Shown: positions 30,800 through 43,080 of the stretch, one piece after another
Layout of the letters: each line of letters opens with the position of its first letter
Position numbering within the stretch: the stretch's first letter is position 1
Source of the DNA: Scolanthus callimorphus
Lineage: Eukaryota; Cnidaria; Anthozoa; Actiniaria; Edwardsiidae
Direction of reading: 5' to 3'
Assembly: GCA_033964015.1 (NCBI GenBank)
Contig: CM066924.1
Location: forward strand, 12,692,746 to 12,756,745
Length of the DNA: 64,000 bases
Notes under the pieces: generated by a model
Seen by the model: the letters and a program-made list of their open reading frames with translations, nothing else
What the model was told of the DNA's origin: nothing
The model's database searches: none
Position numbers and translations under genes: made by a program

Positions 30800-32250
30800 T
30801 TCCGTCCAGATTAGATATGCTCGCTAGCGCTCGCAATAATGCTTTTCTTGCATGCAAAAATAATGGAAAATACAAAGAGAAGAACACTTAACAATATAGA
30901 ATTATATGAGCAGTGTTATTTTGAAAAATAGTAATAAAAAAATGAGAAAAAAAGTACCCCCAGGACCCCAGACAACGGGAAAAAAAGGCCCAGGCATCGT
31001 TTATGCCCAGTCCTACGCGGTATATCGAGACAAAATGGACGACAGGACGATCCTCGGGGAAAGCGAAGAGAATTCTCCCCCAAAAAATTAGTTTTCGGCA
31101 ATATTATGGCTGTAAACCTGGTACACTGGAAGCTATACTACTAAGTAAAAAGCTCAAACTTTCTCGGGAAAACGCCGAACGATTTGAAGGTTTTATGAGC
31201 TAAAAAGTACATGGATGTGATCCTTGTTTATCGAACTACAACCCGAGATGTATAGAGCTGGTTCAAGATTTACGGTTGCACGGCCACAAGAGAAAACTTT
31301 GACTGCACTTGTAGCATTGTACGATAATTATATGGATTCCTGAGGATGGAAATCTGCATTTTTAAAACTAAAAACGCCGGACGACTACGGTTTTACACAA
31401 GTAAACTCTATCCGGAGGCCCTCGATAAAGCTGCAATGAACAGGCATGGATGTAAGAGGTTGGCCCAGTTTAGCTAGAAACGAGAAAGTTTTGATGTTCT
31501 ATTTTTCCCCAGTCAATTGCTATACGGCCGCCATCTTGAATTATGATTTAAAACCCCGTAGTGCGCATGCTCGTAGATGAGCGGCGGCCATACTGTCCTT
31601 AATTTCTACCCATGGTAATCGAGAAGGGAACAGCTGTCAGCAAACTTGATCAAAGCTTTTTTAAAGTGCAAGGGGGGTGCAACACCATGGTCACGTGGTC
31701 ACGCCATCGCCATCGATTTCCCTCCGTGCGTTTTTTTCTTGTTTTGATGCGACGTCATCGATGTCATATAACATGACCACTTCAAGCCGCACCCTCAAAA
31801 CAAAGTTACCCAGGTTTAGTTGTCTGACAGTGTTTCCTTCTTGAGATATTTTTTCTCATTTTGATGACGTCATCCATGACGTGACACGACGTGACCATGG
31901 TGTTACATTCCCTTCAAACCATTCTCCCAGGCTCTGATCTTGATTGCCTGACAGTGTTTCCTTGTCGAGACATGATTTTTTCTTGTTTCGATGACGTCAT
32001 CAACGACAATCGATGACGTCACATCACGTGGTTATGTGTTCCACCCCCCTTGCTCTCTAAACAACTTTGACCAAGTTTGTTCGTCCGTGTTACCTTCTCG
32101 AGATACGATTTTATTGCCTGTTCAGACGCGGATTTTTTTTGTTTTGATGAAATTAAATTTAACCAAGTGTGGTGTCCATGTACTAATTTTACCCAAGAGT
32201 GAATGAGGTACCATGAAATTCATATTTTCGCATTTTCGTACACCCAAATC
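30800..32250. other. Gene-poor stretch with CRE-rich repeat units
   Basis: 31640-32060 holds three to four divergent units of the GGGGGGTGCAACACCATGGT / GACGTCATC family. 30906-31200 is open on both strands but shows no domain. Confidence 0.45.
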
Positions 32251-32255
32251 CGCGT

Positions 32256-32308
32256 CACGTCCCCGTCCCGCGTCCCCGTCCCGCGTCCCCGTCCCGCGTC
32301 CCCGTCCA
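32256..32308. repeat. 13-bp minisatellite GTCCCCGTCCCGC
   Basis: Almost four perfect tandem copies of the 13-base unit. The flanking sequence is AT-rich, so the block stands out by composition. Confidence 0.9.
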
Positions 32309-32355
32309 TGTTTTACCCACATCCGAGAAACTCTCATTATCCGGATAACAATTAA

Positions 32356-33251
32356 CCCTATTCAGACTATTCGAGCCCCCCCTCCAGTAAAATCCAGATT
32401 ATACTACTGCAGCTATGATGGTGAAACTTCGTGACTTTTCCTAAAATTTATCTGGGGACATTTCGGTGTCAATGACATGTCAGTGTCAACGGCCCAGTTT
32501 CCATGGCAACCAATTTTTGACATGCATGTTTTGCAAAAATCGAAAAACGTGAATTTTTCATATTTCAAGCTTAATGTTGGACACATTACCTATTTTTGAC
32601 TATTAGAGCTTGTACTCATTAATAATTTATGTATAGGCTTATTAATTTTTGACACAAAATCTTTGGGGGTAGGGGTAGGGGATTTTGTTCATCTTTACAT
32701 ATGGTGCAAAACTAGCTCTGGAATTCACAAATATCCTTTTTAATTCAACTTTTTGAATGTCAAACGCTTCTTTGATGAGTATTTTGTACATTCTGACCAT
32801 TTTGTTCTCATTGAGTATTTATGTGAAGAGTCAAATCGAAATTAAATGAAATCCAAGATGGCTGATCCAAGATGGCGGATACAAGATGGCGGACAATATT
32901 TTCAAAATTGGTCATTATGAAGCAAGATTAATACAATTTATGTGTTAATGTCACAAATTATTACATTTACATTATCTTGATGTTAATGTGTTGGCTTTTA
33001 GAGCATTATTTACCAAGTTTTTGGAAGTTCATTGAAAAAACTTAAAAAATGATAAAAACTTAAGAATGACGTCATTTTGACGTCACATTTTGTTCCCACG
33101 TGACAATTTGTCTTAGGCTCATGGTCATTGTGTGAAAGTTTGATGATCATAGCTCCAGTGGTTCCCGAGATATAGAGCGGGGGCCGAATTAGCCCCCCCC
33201 CCCCCCCCCCCCCAGTCACAGATGTTCAAAAAAAGCCCAGTCTGAATAGGG
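32356..33251. mobile_element. Candidate piggyBac-like non-autonomous element
   Basis: The ends CCCTATTCAGACT and AGTCTGAATAGGG are perfect inverted repeats 896 bp apart. The left end directly follows TTAA, the piggyBac target. On the right TTAA follows after two extra T. The interior has a 19-base C run and PolyA-like stretches, and no transposase. Confidence 0.55.
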
Positions 33252-33540
33252 TTTTAAAGAAAGAACTTGTACTTGAACTTATACTAAGATGTTCAAGATA
33301 TGTATTATAATTAGCACTAAAAGTACTATTTAGTTCTAATAAGATTAAGCGTTAAGTTTTGACAGTTAAATTGCGTGTAAGTAAACCCATTGACTTTAAC
33401 AACTTTCTCTTTAGAGCTATTATTCCACGTCTTTTAATCAAAACTTCGCCAGTACTTGTAAATCACAGTTGAGTTTCGATATTTTATTAAACAGAAAGAT
33501 TCTTCAACTTCCAGCTTAATTTCTCCCATATGTTATTTGT
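33252..33540. other. Spacer between two transposon candidates
   Basis: AT-rich sequence with no recognised feature. Confidence 0.4.
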
Positions 33541-35010
33541 AAAATATCGGGGGTAGAAGCGGAATTTTGAATATTGACTTTGAAGCTAGTTTGAATATTT
33601 ACAAATTTAGTTTGAATATTTGAGAACTTAGTTTGAATATGAATAATCAGAATATTGTTAGTTTGAATTTGAATAAGCGAGGATTGGAAAATTTCAATCA
33701 ATTAAAAGATTTTTGAACCTTGTCTGTCGACCTATTATACCTAACTGATTTAACATTCACTTCATTCAATACTTTTAAAAAAATTTCTGCGCGCTTCGCG
33801 CGCATAAAGAATCACATGTTATTATTAAAATATTTTGTATATAGTGGTTTCAATAAAGTTTGTCACCCAAAAGACTAAAGCCTCAAGCTGTCGGCGCCAA
33901 GCCTTGTGAGTCATTTGTTGTCTCACGTGCTAATCAAAATTCAATTTAAAAATTCGATTTACGCGCGTGTTGGGAACAGCGCGATTTTTAATTTATGTGC
34001 ACTTCAAATATCAAATTGGAGGCGCAAGAACTTTATTCTTAAACGTGAACGACAGTCTGCGTACAGCATTAAGCTGTCCGTTTTACTTTTCACGCTTTTC
34101 CTTTGTCAAGAAGGAAATCAAATACTGACGGGGTATTTTGTGAGATGATTGCATGAGAACCGAACTTCTGAAACTCCGCTGGAGTATTCTGTAGAACAAA
34201 AATCTAAAGAAAGAAATATTTCGCAAATTCTATTCTGTTTTCCGTCTGTCCGTTTTTGCTAGTCATCCTAACCCTTCGAAGGTATAATGAAAGTAAATTA
34301 TCGGAACGCTCGCGTACAAATTCAAAAGACGCGCTTATTAATAATTAGTAATACATCTTCAGAAAGCTTTCTAGGTGCCCAAAATAAAATTTCAATTGAG
34401 CATTCGAGGGGGGGGGGGGGGGGGGGAGTGATCAGTTCTGAGGGGGCATCAAGGAGGGAGGATCACTGCATTTTGACCGCGTATTACCTAAAATCCTCGT
34501 ACCCAGCTTCAAATGTTTATATTTTCATGAACCAAACAACGGTCAAAGCAAGTGGGTACCCAAAATCCACCACCTCTTTCAATTTTCCTAGAATCGGATT
34601 TTCGCGGACTGCCGATACCTCGTGAAATAATTCATGCAGCATGGCGAAAACCTACCGTTGTGCTTTACACGAAGAGAACATCACATTTCTGCATTAAAAC
34701 CGGGTATCCCTTATTTGTGCTTCGAAAAATATCTACTGGATATACCTATGGGGGTTGTAATACCCGATACCCAACACTTTACAATTCACCATCCCTGATA
34801 CCTATCGGTACGGCGTTGTTTTGTTCACACCTCACTGCATAGTATAGTTGAAACGGTAAGCAGAAGTTTGAATATTAGCAGATGGAAGTTTGAATATTAG
34901 TCGAGGTGGAAGTTTGAATATTGAATTTAGATGTTTGAATATTGAATATTTGAGGTTTGAATAATGAATTTTGGTTTGAAAATATTCCGCTTCTACCCCC
35001 GATAAAATAC
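33541..35010. mobile_element. 1.46-kb element with TATCGGGGGTAGAAGCGGAA ends
   Basis: The ends TATCGGGGGTAGAAGCGGAA and TTCCGCTTCTACCCCCGATA are inverted, with TA at each edge. Inside both ends the motif AGTTTGAATATT repeats five or more times, all in the same direction, as subterminal repeats. The middle has no transposase. It is a candidate non-autonomous DNA transposon. Confidence 0.65.
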
Positions 35011-35825
35011 GTTTTGTAACATTTAAGATTTACAGGTTTACAGATTTTGCCTTTTTAATATACAGTACCTTTATTACTTGTTTTTAAAAAGAGTTTGGTC
35101 AATCAATTTAACCAAACAGATCTAGTTTTAATTCTTTTACTAATCCGGCCAAAGATGCGGAATTCGTAGAGCCAAATCTTATACTTCCAAAAGAAATCGC
35201 CTTCGACATTTTGTACGTGTGCAATGATCGTACACCTGTAAACCTTAATCCCTTAGGACATGCATATAAACCAAGCCTGTAACATTGCTTAGCTCAGAGT
35301 AGTACAGTGCACCTTAGTTCAGTGCAGTGAATAAACTGTTGAGCAACACTCCTCTCTACCTTGAGTAGTCCCGCAACATCACAATATTACAAAATCACTT
35401 TGTCACCACCTAATACAATGCAAGGATAGAGAAATGAATATAGCACCTACCCTCCCCAGTATCTCTGCATTGTGAAGTGCGCGCTTTTCACCCGAGGCGT
35501 TTTATGCGTATTTGGGATGATAAGAGTATCTAGATTGTACAGGCTTGGATCTTCGAGAGCAACTTCCAGAGATTGGCTATTATGGGGTTAAGTGGTATTT
35601 ATAAAACGACCTGGAGTGTTTTATCGGGTGATATAACCGATAAAACACGAGATGCAAGTTTTATGTTACAAGATGCAGAAATTTAGAGCGGAGCTCCCGC
35701 GGGCGCCGAAGGCCCCCGCGTAGCGGAGCCCCATAGCTACATGCAGGAGAAAAGGAACAAAACAAAAGTGTATATGCATCCAACGATTCTGTCATGGACT
35801 TCCGGTTGTCCGTTCGTTCGTTCGT
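35011..35825. other. Stretch without genes
   Basis: Contains a short perfect hairpin GTGTTTTATCGG...CCGATAAAACAC at 35619-35650 and a GC-rich block GAGCTCCCGCGGGCGCCG at 35691-35730 in an AT-rich setting. No coding signal. Confidence 0.4.
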
Positions 35826-36520
35826 CCGGAATGACGTCATCAAAACTAGAAAAATCAATATCTCAAGAAGGCAACATCGCTAGGTGACCAAGCTGGGTAA
35901 AGTTATATGGATGCTAGGCGGGTGCACTACCAAGGTCACGTGACATGACGTCATCGATGACGTCATCAAAACTGGAAAAGTCATTATCTCAAAAGGCAAC
36001 ATCGCTAGGTGACCAAACTTGGGTAAGTTATTTTGACGGCAAGGGGGTGGGGGGGGGGGGGGGTGCACTACCAAGGTCACGTGACATGTCGTCTTCGATG
36101 ACGTTATCAAAACTAGAAAAGTCAATATCTCAAGAAGGTAACATCGCTAGGTGACCAAACTTGGGTAAAGTTATTTTTGAGGCAAGGGGGGTGCACTACC
36201 AAAGTCACGTGACATGACGTCATCGATGACGTCATCAAAACTAGAAAAGTCCATATCTCAAGAAGGCAACATCGCTAGGCGACCAAACTTGGGTAAAATT
36301 ATTTATGAGGCAACGTCATCAAAACTAGAAAATTTTATATCTCGAGAAGGCAACATCGCTAGGTGACCAAACTTGGGTAAAGTTAGTTTGGAGGCCGGGG
36401 GGAAGGGGGGGGGGGGGCATTACAAAGGTCACGTGGCATGGCGCCATCAATGACGTCCTCAAAATTAGAAAATATTTCGCGAAGGCAACATCGCTAGGCG
36501 AACAAATTTGGGTACGAGAA
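35826..36520. repeat. Tandem CRE-rich repeat, about six units of about 130 bp
   Basis: Each unit reads CATCGCTAGGTGACCAAAC, then TTGGGTAAAGTTA, GGCAAGGGGGGTGCACTACC, GGTCACGTGACATGACGTCA, TCGATGACGTCATCAAAACT. Units four to five are shortened. Poly-G runs interrupt two units. The family recurs at 1911-2185, 29040-29170 and 31640-32060. Confidence 0.9.
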
Positions 36521-36689
36521 AGTGAGTCTGTGGGTATGGAGCTCTTTGAAATGCCAACATAAAAAATCTGAATTTGCAAGTATGCAATGGAGAACAAGAA
36601 ATGTTTTCTGTAGCAAGTGACGTCGCGATGCGTCACATTATGAATCTTTTGCAGGACTTATAATTTTCCCTAGCAAAGCCCAACAAGCT

Positions 36690-36843
36690 ACAATGGGGGC
36701 CAAAATAGTAAACACTTGCTATCCAGGCTGTTCCCCGCTCCCCTGTTCAATGTTGTTTGGTGCGCGCAGCGTTCATTCAAATTGGCATACTCCAACATTG
36801 GAAGGGGGAACGGGGTGTTTACGATACTTTTGTCCGCCGCTGT
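36690..36843. repeat. X block, copy 1, left edge of the array
   Basis: Starts ACAATGGGGGCC and ends GTCCGCCGCTGT. The interior is self-complementary (GTAAACAC...GTTCCCC...CAATGTTG against CAACATTGG...GGGAACGGGGTGTTTAC). Homology to the array begins exactly here. Confidence 0.9.
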
Positions 36844-36923
36844 CTGAGTGAAGTAACGCATGCGCACTAGCCTACTTTAGGCACTTGGAAAAATAATACG
36901 TGACTGTCTGAAATCACACGCAA

Positions 36924-37166
36924 ATGAGGGCTTATTTGTTGCCCCTAAAGTTTCCCATAAAAATGGTGTTTAGGAGAAAATTTATTCCTAAACCAGTGCT
37001 TTCATATTATTCAGAACACACAGAACAGTTTTTCAAACGCTTCTGCTCGATTCTTAAAATATTTCGCTTGATGTTTTCTGTCGATGTCATCGTTTTGCAC
37101 GGGGTGTTTGAGCTGATAGTTTGCGCCAACTGCGAAGTTATTAAAGGCAAAAAATCTTACAGCTAG
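36924..37166 (+). other. Conserved 80-codon open frame of the array unit (first copy)
   Basis: The frame MRAYLLPLKFPIKMVFRRKF... recurs intact at 38649 and 44336, and is altered by one-base indels in the other units. No known domain is recognised and no promoter or splice signal supports it. Identity between copies reflects the recent duplication, not selection. Confidence 0.25.
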
Positions 37167-38411
37167 TTTTAACCACGAGATTCTAGATAAAAGGGAGAAT
37201 TTACGATTCTCAATCCGCAGCACGGGGGAAGTTTACTTGTTTGTTTGTTTGCTTCTTAACGAGATACAGCACTCTGTCTGGTACAGGGCCATGTGCCATC
37301 GGTAAATGGTTAAGTTGCCGCCATTTGACTTAACCATTAGAAAAACCTTGGTTCTCCGGGATAATTGATTTCAAACTAGGATAAAAATATCACTATATCT
37401 TCACTAACACTACATTATTTGTTCTCAACCAAAAAGGCGACAGAAAAATACAGTTTTAATGAAGTAAAAAGCGTGGTAAACCATTAGCGACAATATAATA
37501 TAAAGAGTAATACTTGTCTTCTTATCATTATGAACAGCTTAACCATTCAACTTAACCGTAATATTTTTCTTACATGCTCAAAGGTAAACAAAGTTCTAAC
37601 CCTGTATGTCGAATATAGCGCTAGATTGCTAGCCATTTCAAAAGCTTAAACTTTAAAATGTGGATAAAACGAAGACATTTTGGCGAGTTTAAATGAACAG
37701 TTAAGTCGGTTAAGTGTAATGTGGTGGTGCTTGTTTAACCATATGTATTTGCATATTTGGCGTCCGTAGAAGGCCCGAGGTAGTTGCGCATGGAAAAAGC
37801 ATCGAGTTAATTTCTTGTCATTGCTTTTGACATCTCAGAAACCTCGCTTTTGAACATTATTCTTGCTTTCGTGAGATGTTTCCATTACAATAACTAAACT
37901 GATAGCCTTTGATTTTTTTGTAACTGAACTTCCAGAAAACTTCGCTGGTAACTCGCTAGTAATTTTGAGTCTGATTGGCTTTCCTTTCGTCCTATTATTT
38001 GTACAATTTGTCCTAAGACTTTAACAATACTTTATAGATTTCAGTTTCGAATATCAATAAATTCTCTTATAGAATTAAATCGGCCAAATCTTCAAAACAC
38101 ACACCGATGCTCAGCCTATTGCGCTCCTTTGTCAAGTACCGTTAACTTTGCTTGATCCTTCTATCGTGAATTATAGTACAGAGCTCGTTCTTCAGATAAT
38201 CTGTTTTATTTTTCTCCTCTATAAGTTGCCTAAATTTATTGTGCTTTCATTATGAGACTCAAATCCGTAACTTTTGCCTATGTTAGCGAAATTTTGAGCA
38301 AAATGTATCGCGTAATGACGAAAAACCCGGCTCTTGCGCGACACTATTAGGTCACGTTATCCTTGACTAAACTGTCATTTTGACGAATGCCAGGTATCGA
38401 TTTCAGCTCAG

Positions 38412-38568
38412 ACAATGGGGGCCAAAAATAAGTAAACACTTGCTATCCAGGCTGTTCCCCGCTCCCCTGTTCAATGTTGTTTGGTGCGCGCAGCGTTCAA
38501 TTCAAATTGGCATACTCCAACATTGGAAGGGGGAACGGGGTGTTTACGATACTTTTGTCCGCCGCTGT
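38412..38568. repeat. X block, copy 2
   Basis: Inserted between CAGAC and TCTGAG-type unit ends, at the join of units 1 and 2. Confidence 0.92.
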
Positions 38569-38971
38569 CTGAGTGAAGTAACGCATGCGCACTAGCCTAC
38601 TTTAGGCACTTGGAAAAATAATACGTGACTGTCTGAAATCACACGCAAATGAGGGCTTATTTGTTGCCCCTAAAGTTTCCCATAAAAATGGTGTTTAGGA
38701 GAAAATTTATTCCTAAACCAGTGCTTTCATATTATTCAGAACACACAGAACAGTTTTTCAAACGCTTCTGCTCGATTCTTAAAATATTTCGCTTGATGTT
38801 TTCTGTCGATGTCATCGTTTTGCACGGGGTGTTTGAGCTGATAGTTTGCGCCAACTGCGAAGTTATTAAAGGCAAAAAATCTTACAGCTAGTTTAACCAC
38901 GAGATTCTAGATAAAAGGGAGAATTTACGATTCTCAATCCGCAGCACGGGGGAAGTTTACTTGTTTGTTTG

Positions 38972-39379
38972 CAGGGGCACCCAACGATAATTTTCGGTAA
39001 AATATCTGTTCGGATGGCGCTACGAGACCTGAGATTTTCGCTTCAGAATTTCAAGCTTTAACTTTCGTATCTAGATCATAAGATCCCCTGGATTTTTCGA
39101 ATTGCACAAAAAGGTTCTATTTTACAAATTTTGGGGGGATTTTTGCCGTTAAAAAGGTCACCTAAAATTTTCGGATAGAGTTTTTCCCCTAGCATTTTCG
39201 GAAGACTTGATTTCAATCCCTAAAATTTTCGCAACCCAAAACTTTCAGCTAAGAAATCCGAACAGATATAAAATTTATAGGAATTAAAAATACCCAGTTT
39301 ACAGTCATTTGTATGCTCAGCAACGACTTATAATGGCATTCTGAGCTGTTTTACGGTATTGTCTCGTTGGGTGCCCCTG
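38972..39379. mobile_element. Y insertion, copy 1 (CAGGGGCACCCAACGA ends)
   Basis: A 408-bp insertion into a (GTTT)n tract of unit 2, with 16-bp perfect inverted ends CAGGGGCACCCAACGA / TCGTTGGGTGCCCCTG and an inner inverted pair ATATCTGTTCGGAT / ATCCGAACAGATAT. Comparison with empty units implies a short duplication within the GTTT tract, of uncertain length. It is probably a hAT-like non-autonomous element. Confidence 0.85.
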
Positions 39380-42116
39380 TGTTTGTTTGCTTCTTAACGA
39401 GATACAGCACTCTGTCTGGTACAGGGCCATGTGCCATCGGTAAATGGTTAAGTTGCCGCCATTTGACTTAACCATTAGAAAAACCTTGGTTCTCCGGGAT
39501 AATTGATTTCAAACTAGGATAAAAATATCACTATATCTTCACTAACACTACATTATTGTTCTCAACCAAAAAGGCGACAGAAAAATACAGTTTTAATGAA
39601 GTAAAAAGCGTGGTAAACCATTAGCGACAATATAATATAAAGAGTAATACTTGTCTTCTTATCATTATGAACAGCTTAACCATTCAACTTAACCGTAATA
39701 TTTTTCTTACATGCTCAAAGGTAAACAAAGTTCTAACCCTGTATGTCGAATATAGCGCTAGATTGCTAGCCATTTCAAAAGCTTAAACTTTAAAATGTGG
39801 ATAAAACGAAGACATTTTGGCGAGTTTAAATGAACGGTTAAGTCGGTTAAGTGTAATGTGGTGGTGCTTGTTTAACCATATGTATTTGCATATTTGGCGT
39901 CCGTAGAAGGCCGAGGTAGTTGCGCATGGAAAAAGCATCGAGTTAATTTCTTGTCATTGCTTTTGACATCTCAGAAACCTCGCTTTTGAACATTATTCTT
40001 GCTTTCGTGAGATGTTTCCATTACAATAACTAAACTGATAGCCTTTGATTTTTTGTAACTGAACTTCCAGAAAACTTCGCTGGTAACTCGCTAGTAATTT
40101 GAGTCTGATTGGCTTTCCTTTCGTCCTATTATTTGTACAATTTGTCCTAAGACTTTAACAATACTTTATAGATTTCAGTTTCGAATATCACTACATTCTC
40201 TTATAGAATTAAATCGGCCAAATCTTCAAAACACACACCGATGCTCAGCCTATTGCGCTCCTTTGTCAAGTACCGTTAACTTTGCTTGATCCTTCTATCG
40301 TGAATTATAGTACAGAGCTCGTTCTTCAGATAATCTGTTTTATTTTTCTCCTCTATAAGTTGCCTAAATTTATTGTGCTTTCATTATGAGACTCAAATCC
40401 GTAACTTTTGCCTATGTTAGCGAAATTTTGAGCAAAAATGTATCGCGTAATGACGAAAAACCCGGCTCTTGCGCGACACTATTAGGTCACGTTATCCTTG
40501 ACTAAACTGTCATTTTGACGAATGCCAGGTATCGATTTCAGCTCAGACTGTCTGAGTGAAGTAACGCATGCGCACTAGCCTACTTTAGGCACTTGGAAAA
40601 ATAATACGTGACTGTCTGAAATCACACGCAAATGAGGGCTTATTTGTTGCCCTAAAGTTTCCCATAAAAATGGTGTTTAGGAGAAAATTTATTCCTAAAC
40701 CAGTGCTTTCATATTATTCAGAACACACAGAACAGTTTTTCAAACGCTTCTGCTCGATTCTTAAAATATTTCGCTTGATGTTTTCTGTCGATGTCATCGT
40801 TTTGCACGGGGTGTTTGAGCTGATAGTTTGCGCCAACTGCGAAGTTATTAAAGGCAAAAAATCTTACAGCTAGTTTTAACCACGAGATTCTAGATAAAAG
40901 GGAGAATTTACGATTCTCAATCCGCAGCACGGGGAAGTTTACTTGTTTGTTTGTTTGCTTCTTAACGAGATACAGCACTCTGTCTGGTACAGGGCCATGT
41001 GCCATCGGTAAATGGTTAAGTTGCCGCCATTTGACTTAACCATTAGAAAAACCTTGGTTCTCCGGGATAATTGATTTCAAACTAGGATAAAATATCACTA
41101 TATCTTCACTAACACTACATTATTTGTTCTCAACCAAAAAGGCGACAGAAAAATACAGTTTTAATGAAGTAAAAAGCGTGGTAAACCATTAGCGACAATA
41201 TAATATAAAGAGTAATACTTGTCTTCTTATCATTATGAACAGCTTAACCATTCAACTTAACCGTAATATTTTTCTACATGCTCAAAGGTAAACAAAGTTC
41301 TAACCCTGTATGTCGAATATAGCGCTAGATTGCTAGCCATTTCAAAAGCTTAAACTTTAAAATGTGGATAAAACGAAGACATTTTGGCGAGTTTAAATGA
41401 ACAGTTAAGTCGGTTAAGTGTAATGTGGTGGTGCTTGTTTAACCATATGTATTTGCATATTTGGCGTCCGTAGAAGGCCCGAGGTAGTTGCGCATGGAAA
41501 AAGCATCGAGTTAATTTCTTGTCATTGCTTTTGACATCTCAGAAACCTCGCTTTTGAACATTATTCTTGCTTTCGTGAGATGTTTCCATTACAATAACTA
41601 AACTGATAGCCTTTGATTTTTTTGTAACTGAACTTCCAGAAAACTTCGCTGGTAACTCGCTAGTAATTTTGAGTCTGATTGGCTTTCCTTTCGTCCTATT
41701 ATTTGTACAATTTGTCCTAAGACTTTAACAATACTTTATAGATTTCAGTTTCGAATATCAATAAATTCTCTTATAGAATTAAATCGGCCAAATCTTCAAA
41801 ACACACACCGATGCTCAGCCTATTGCGCTCCTTTGTCAAGTACCGTTAACTTTGCTTGATCCTTCTATCGTGAATTATAGTACAGAGCTCGTTCTTCAGA
41901 TAATCTGTTTTATTTTTCTCCTCTATAAGTTGCCTAAATTTATTGTGCTTTCATTATGAGACTCAAATCCGTAACTTTTGCCTATGTTAGCGAAATTTTG
42001 AGCAAAAATGTATCGCGTAATGACGAAAAACCCGGCTCTTGCGCGACACTATTAGGTCACGTTATCCTTGACTAAACTGTCATTTTGACGAATGCCAGGT
42101 ATCGATTTCAGCTCAG

Positions 42117-42272
42117 ACAATGGGGGCCAAAAATAAGTAAACACTTGCTATCCAGGCTGTTCCCCGCTCCCCTGTTCAATGTTGTTTGGTGCGCGCAGCG
42201 TTCAATTCAAATTGGCATACTCCAACATTGGAAGGGGGAACGGGTGTTTACGATACTTTTGTCCGCCGCTGT
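42117..42272. repeat. X block, copy 3
   Basis: At the join of units 3 and 4, the same position as copy 2 one dimer earlier. Confidence 0.92.
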
Positions 42273-42674
42273 CTGAGTGAAGTAACGCATGCGCACTAGC
42301 CTACTTTAGGCACTTGAAAAATAATACGTGACTGTCTGAAATCACACGCAAATGAGGGCTTATTTGTTGCCCCTAAAGTTTCCCATAAAAATGGTGTTTA
42401 GGAGAAAATTTATTCCTAAACCAGTGCTTTCATATTATTCAGAACACACAGAACAGTTTTTCAAACGCTTCTGCTCGATTCTTAAAATATTTCGCTTGAT
42501 GTTTTCTGTCGATGTCATCGTTTTGCACGGGTGTTTGAGCTGATAGTTTGCGCCAACTGCGAAGTTATTAAAGGCAAAAAATCTTACAGCTAGTTTTAAC
42601 CACGAGATTCTAGATAAAAGGGAGAATTTACGATTCTCAATCCGCAGCACGGGGGAAGTTTACTTGTTTGTTTG

Positions 42675-43080
42675 CAGGGGCACCCAACGATAATTTTCGG
42701 TAAAATATCTGTTCGGATGGCGCTACGAGACCTGAGATTTTCGCTTCAGAATTTCAAGCTTTAACTTTCGTATCTAGATCATAAGATCCCTGGATTTTTC
42801 GAATTGCACAAAAAGGTTCTATTTTACAAATTTTGGGGGGATTTTTGCCGTTAAAAAGGTCACCTAAAATTTCGGATAGAGTTTTTCCCCTAGCATTTTC
42901 GGAAGACTTGATTTCAATCCCTAAAATTTTCGCAACCCAAAACTTTCAGCTAAGAAATCCGAACAGATATAAAATTTATAGGAATTAAAAATACCCAGTT
43001 TACAGTCATTTGTATGCTCAGCAACGACTTATAATGGCATTCTGAGCTGTTTTACGGTATTGTCTCGTTGGGTGCCCCTG
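42675..43080. mobile_element. Y insertion, copy 2
   Basis: Same site and nearly identical to copy 1, in unit 4. It was therefore copied with the dimer, not inserted twice. Confidence 0.88.

Noticed and set aside
30906..31203. Three overlapping frames on both strands
   Set aside because: All are short, overlap each other and lack conserved features.
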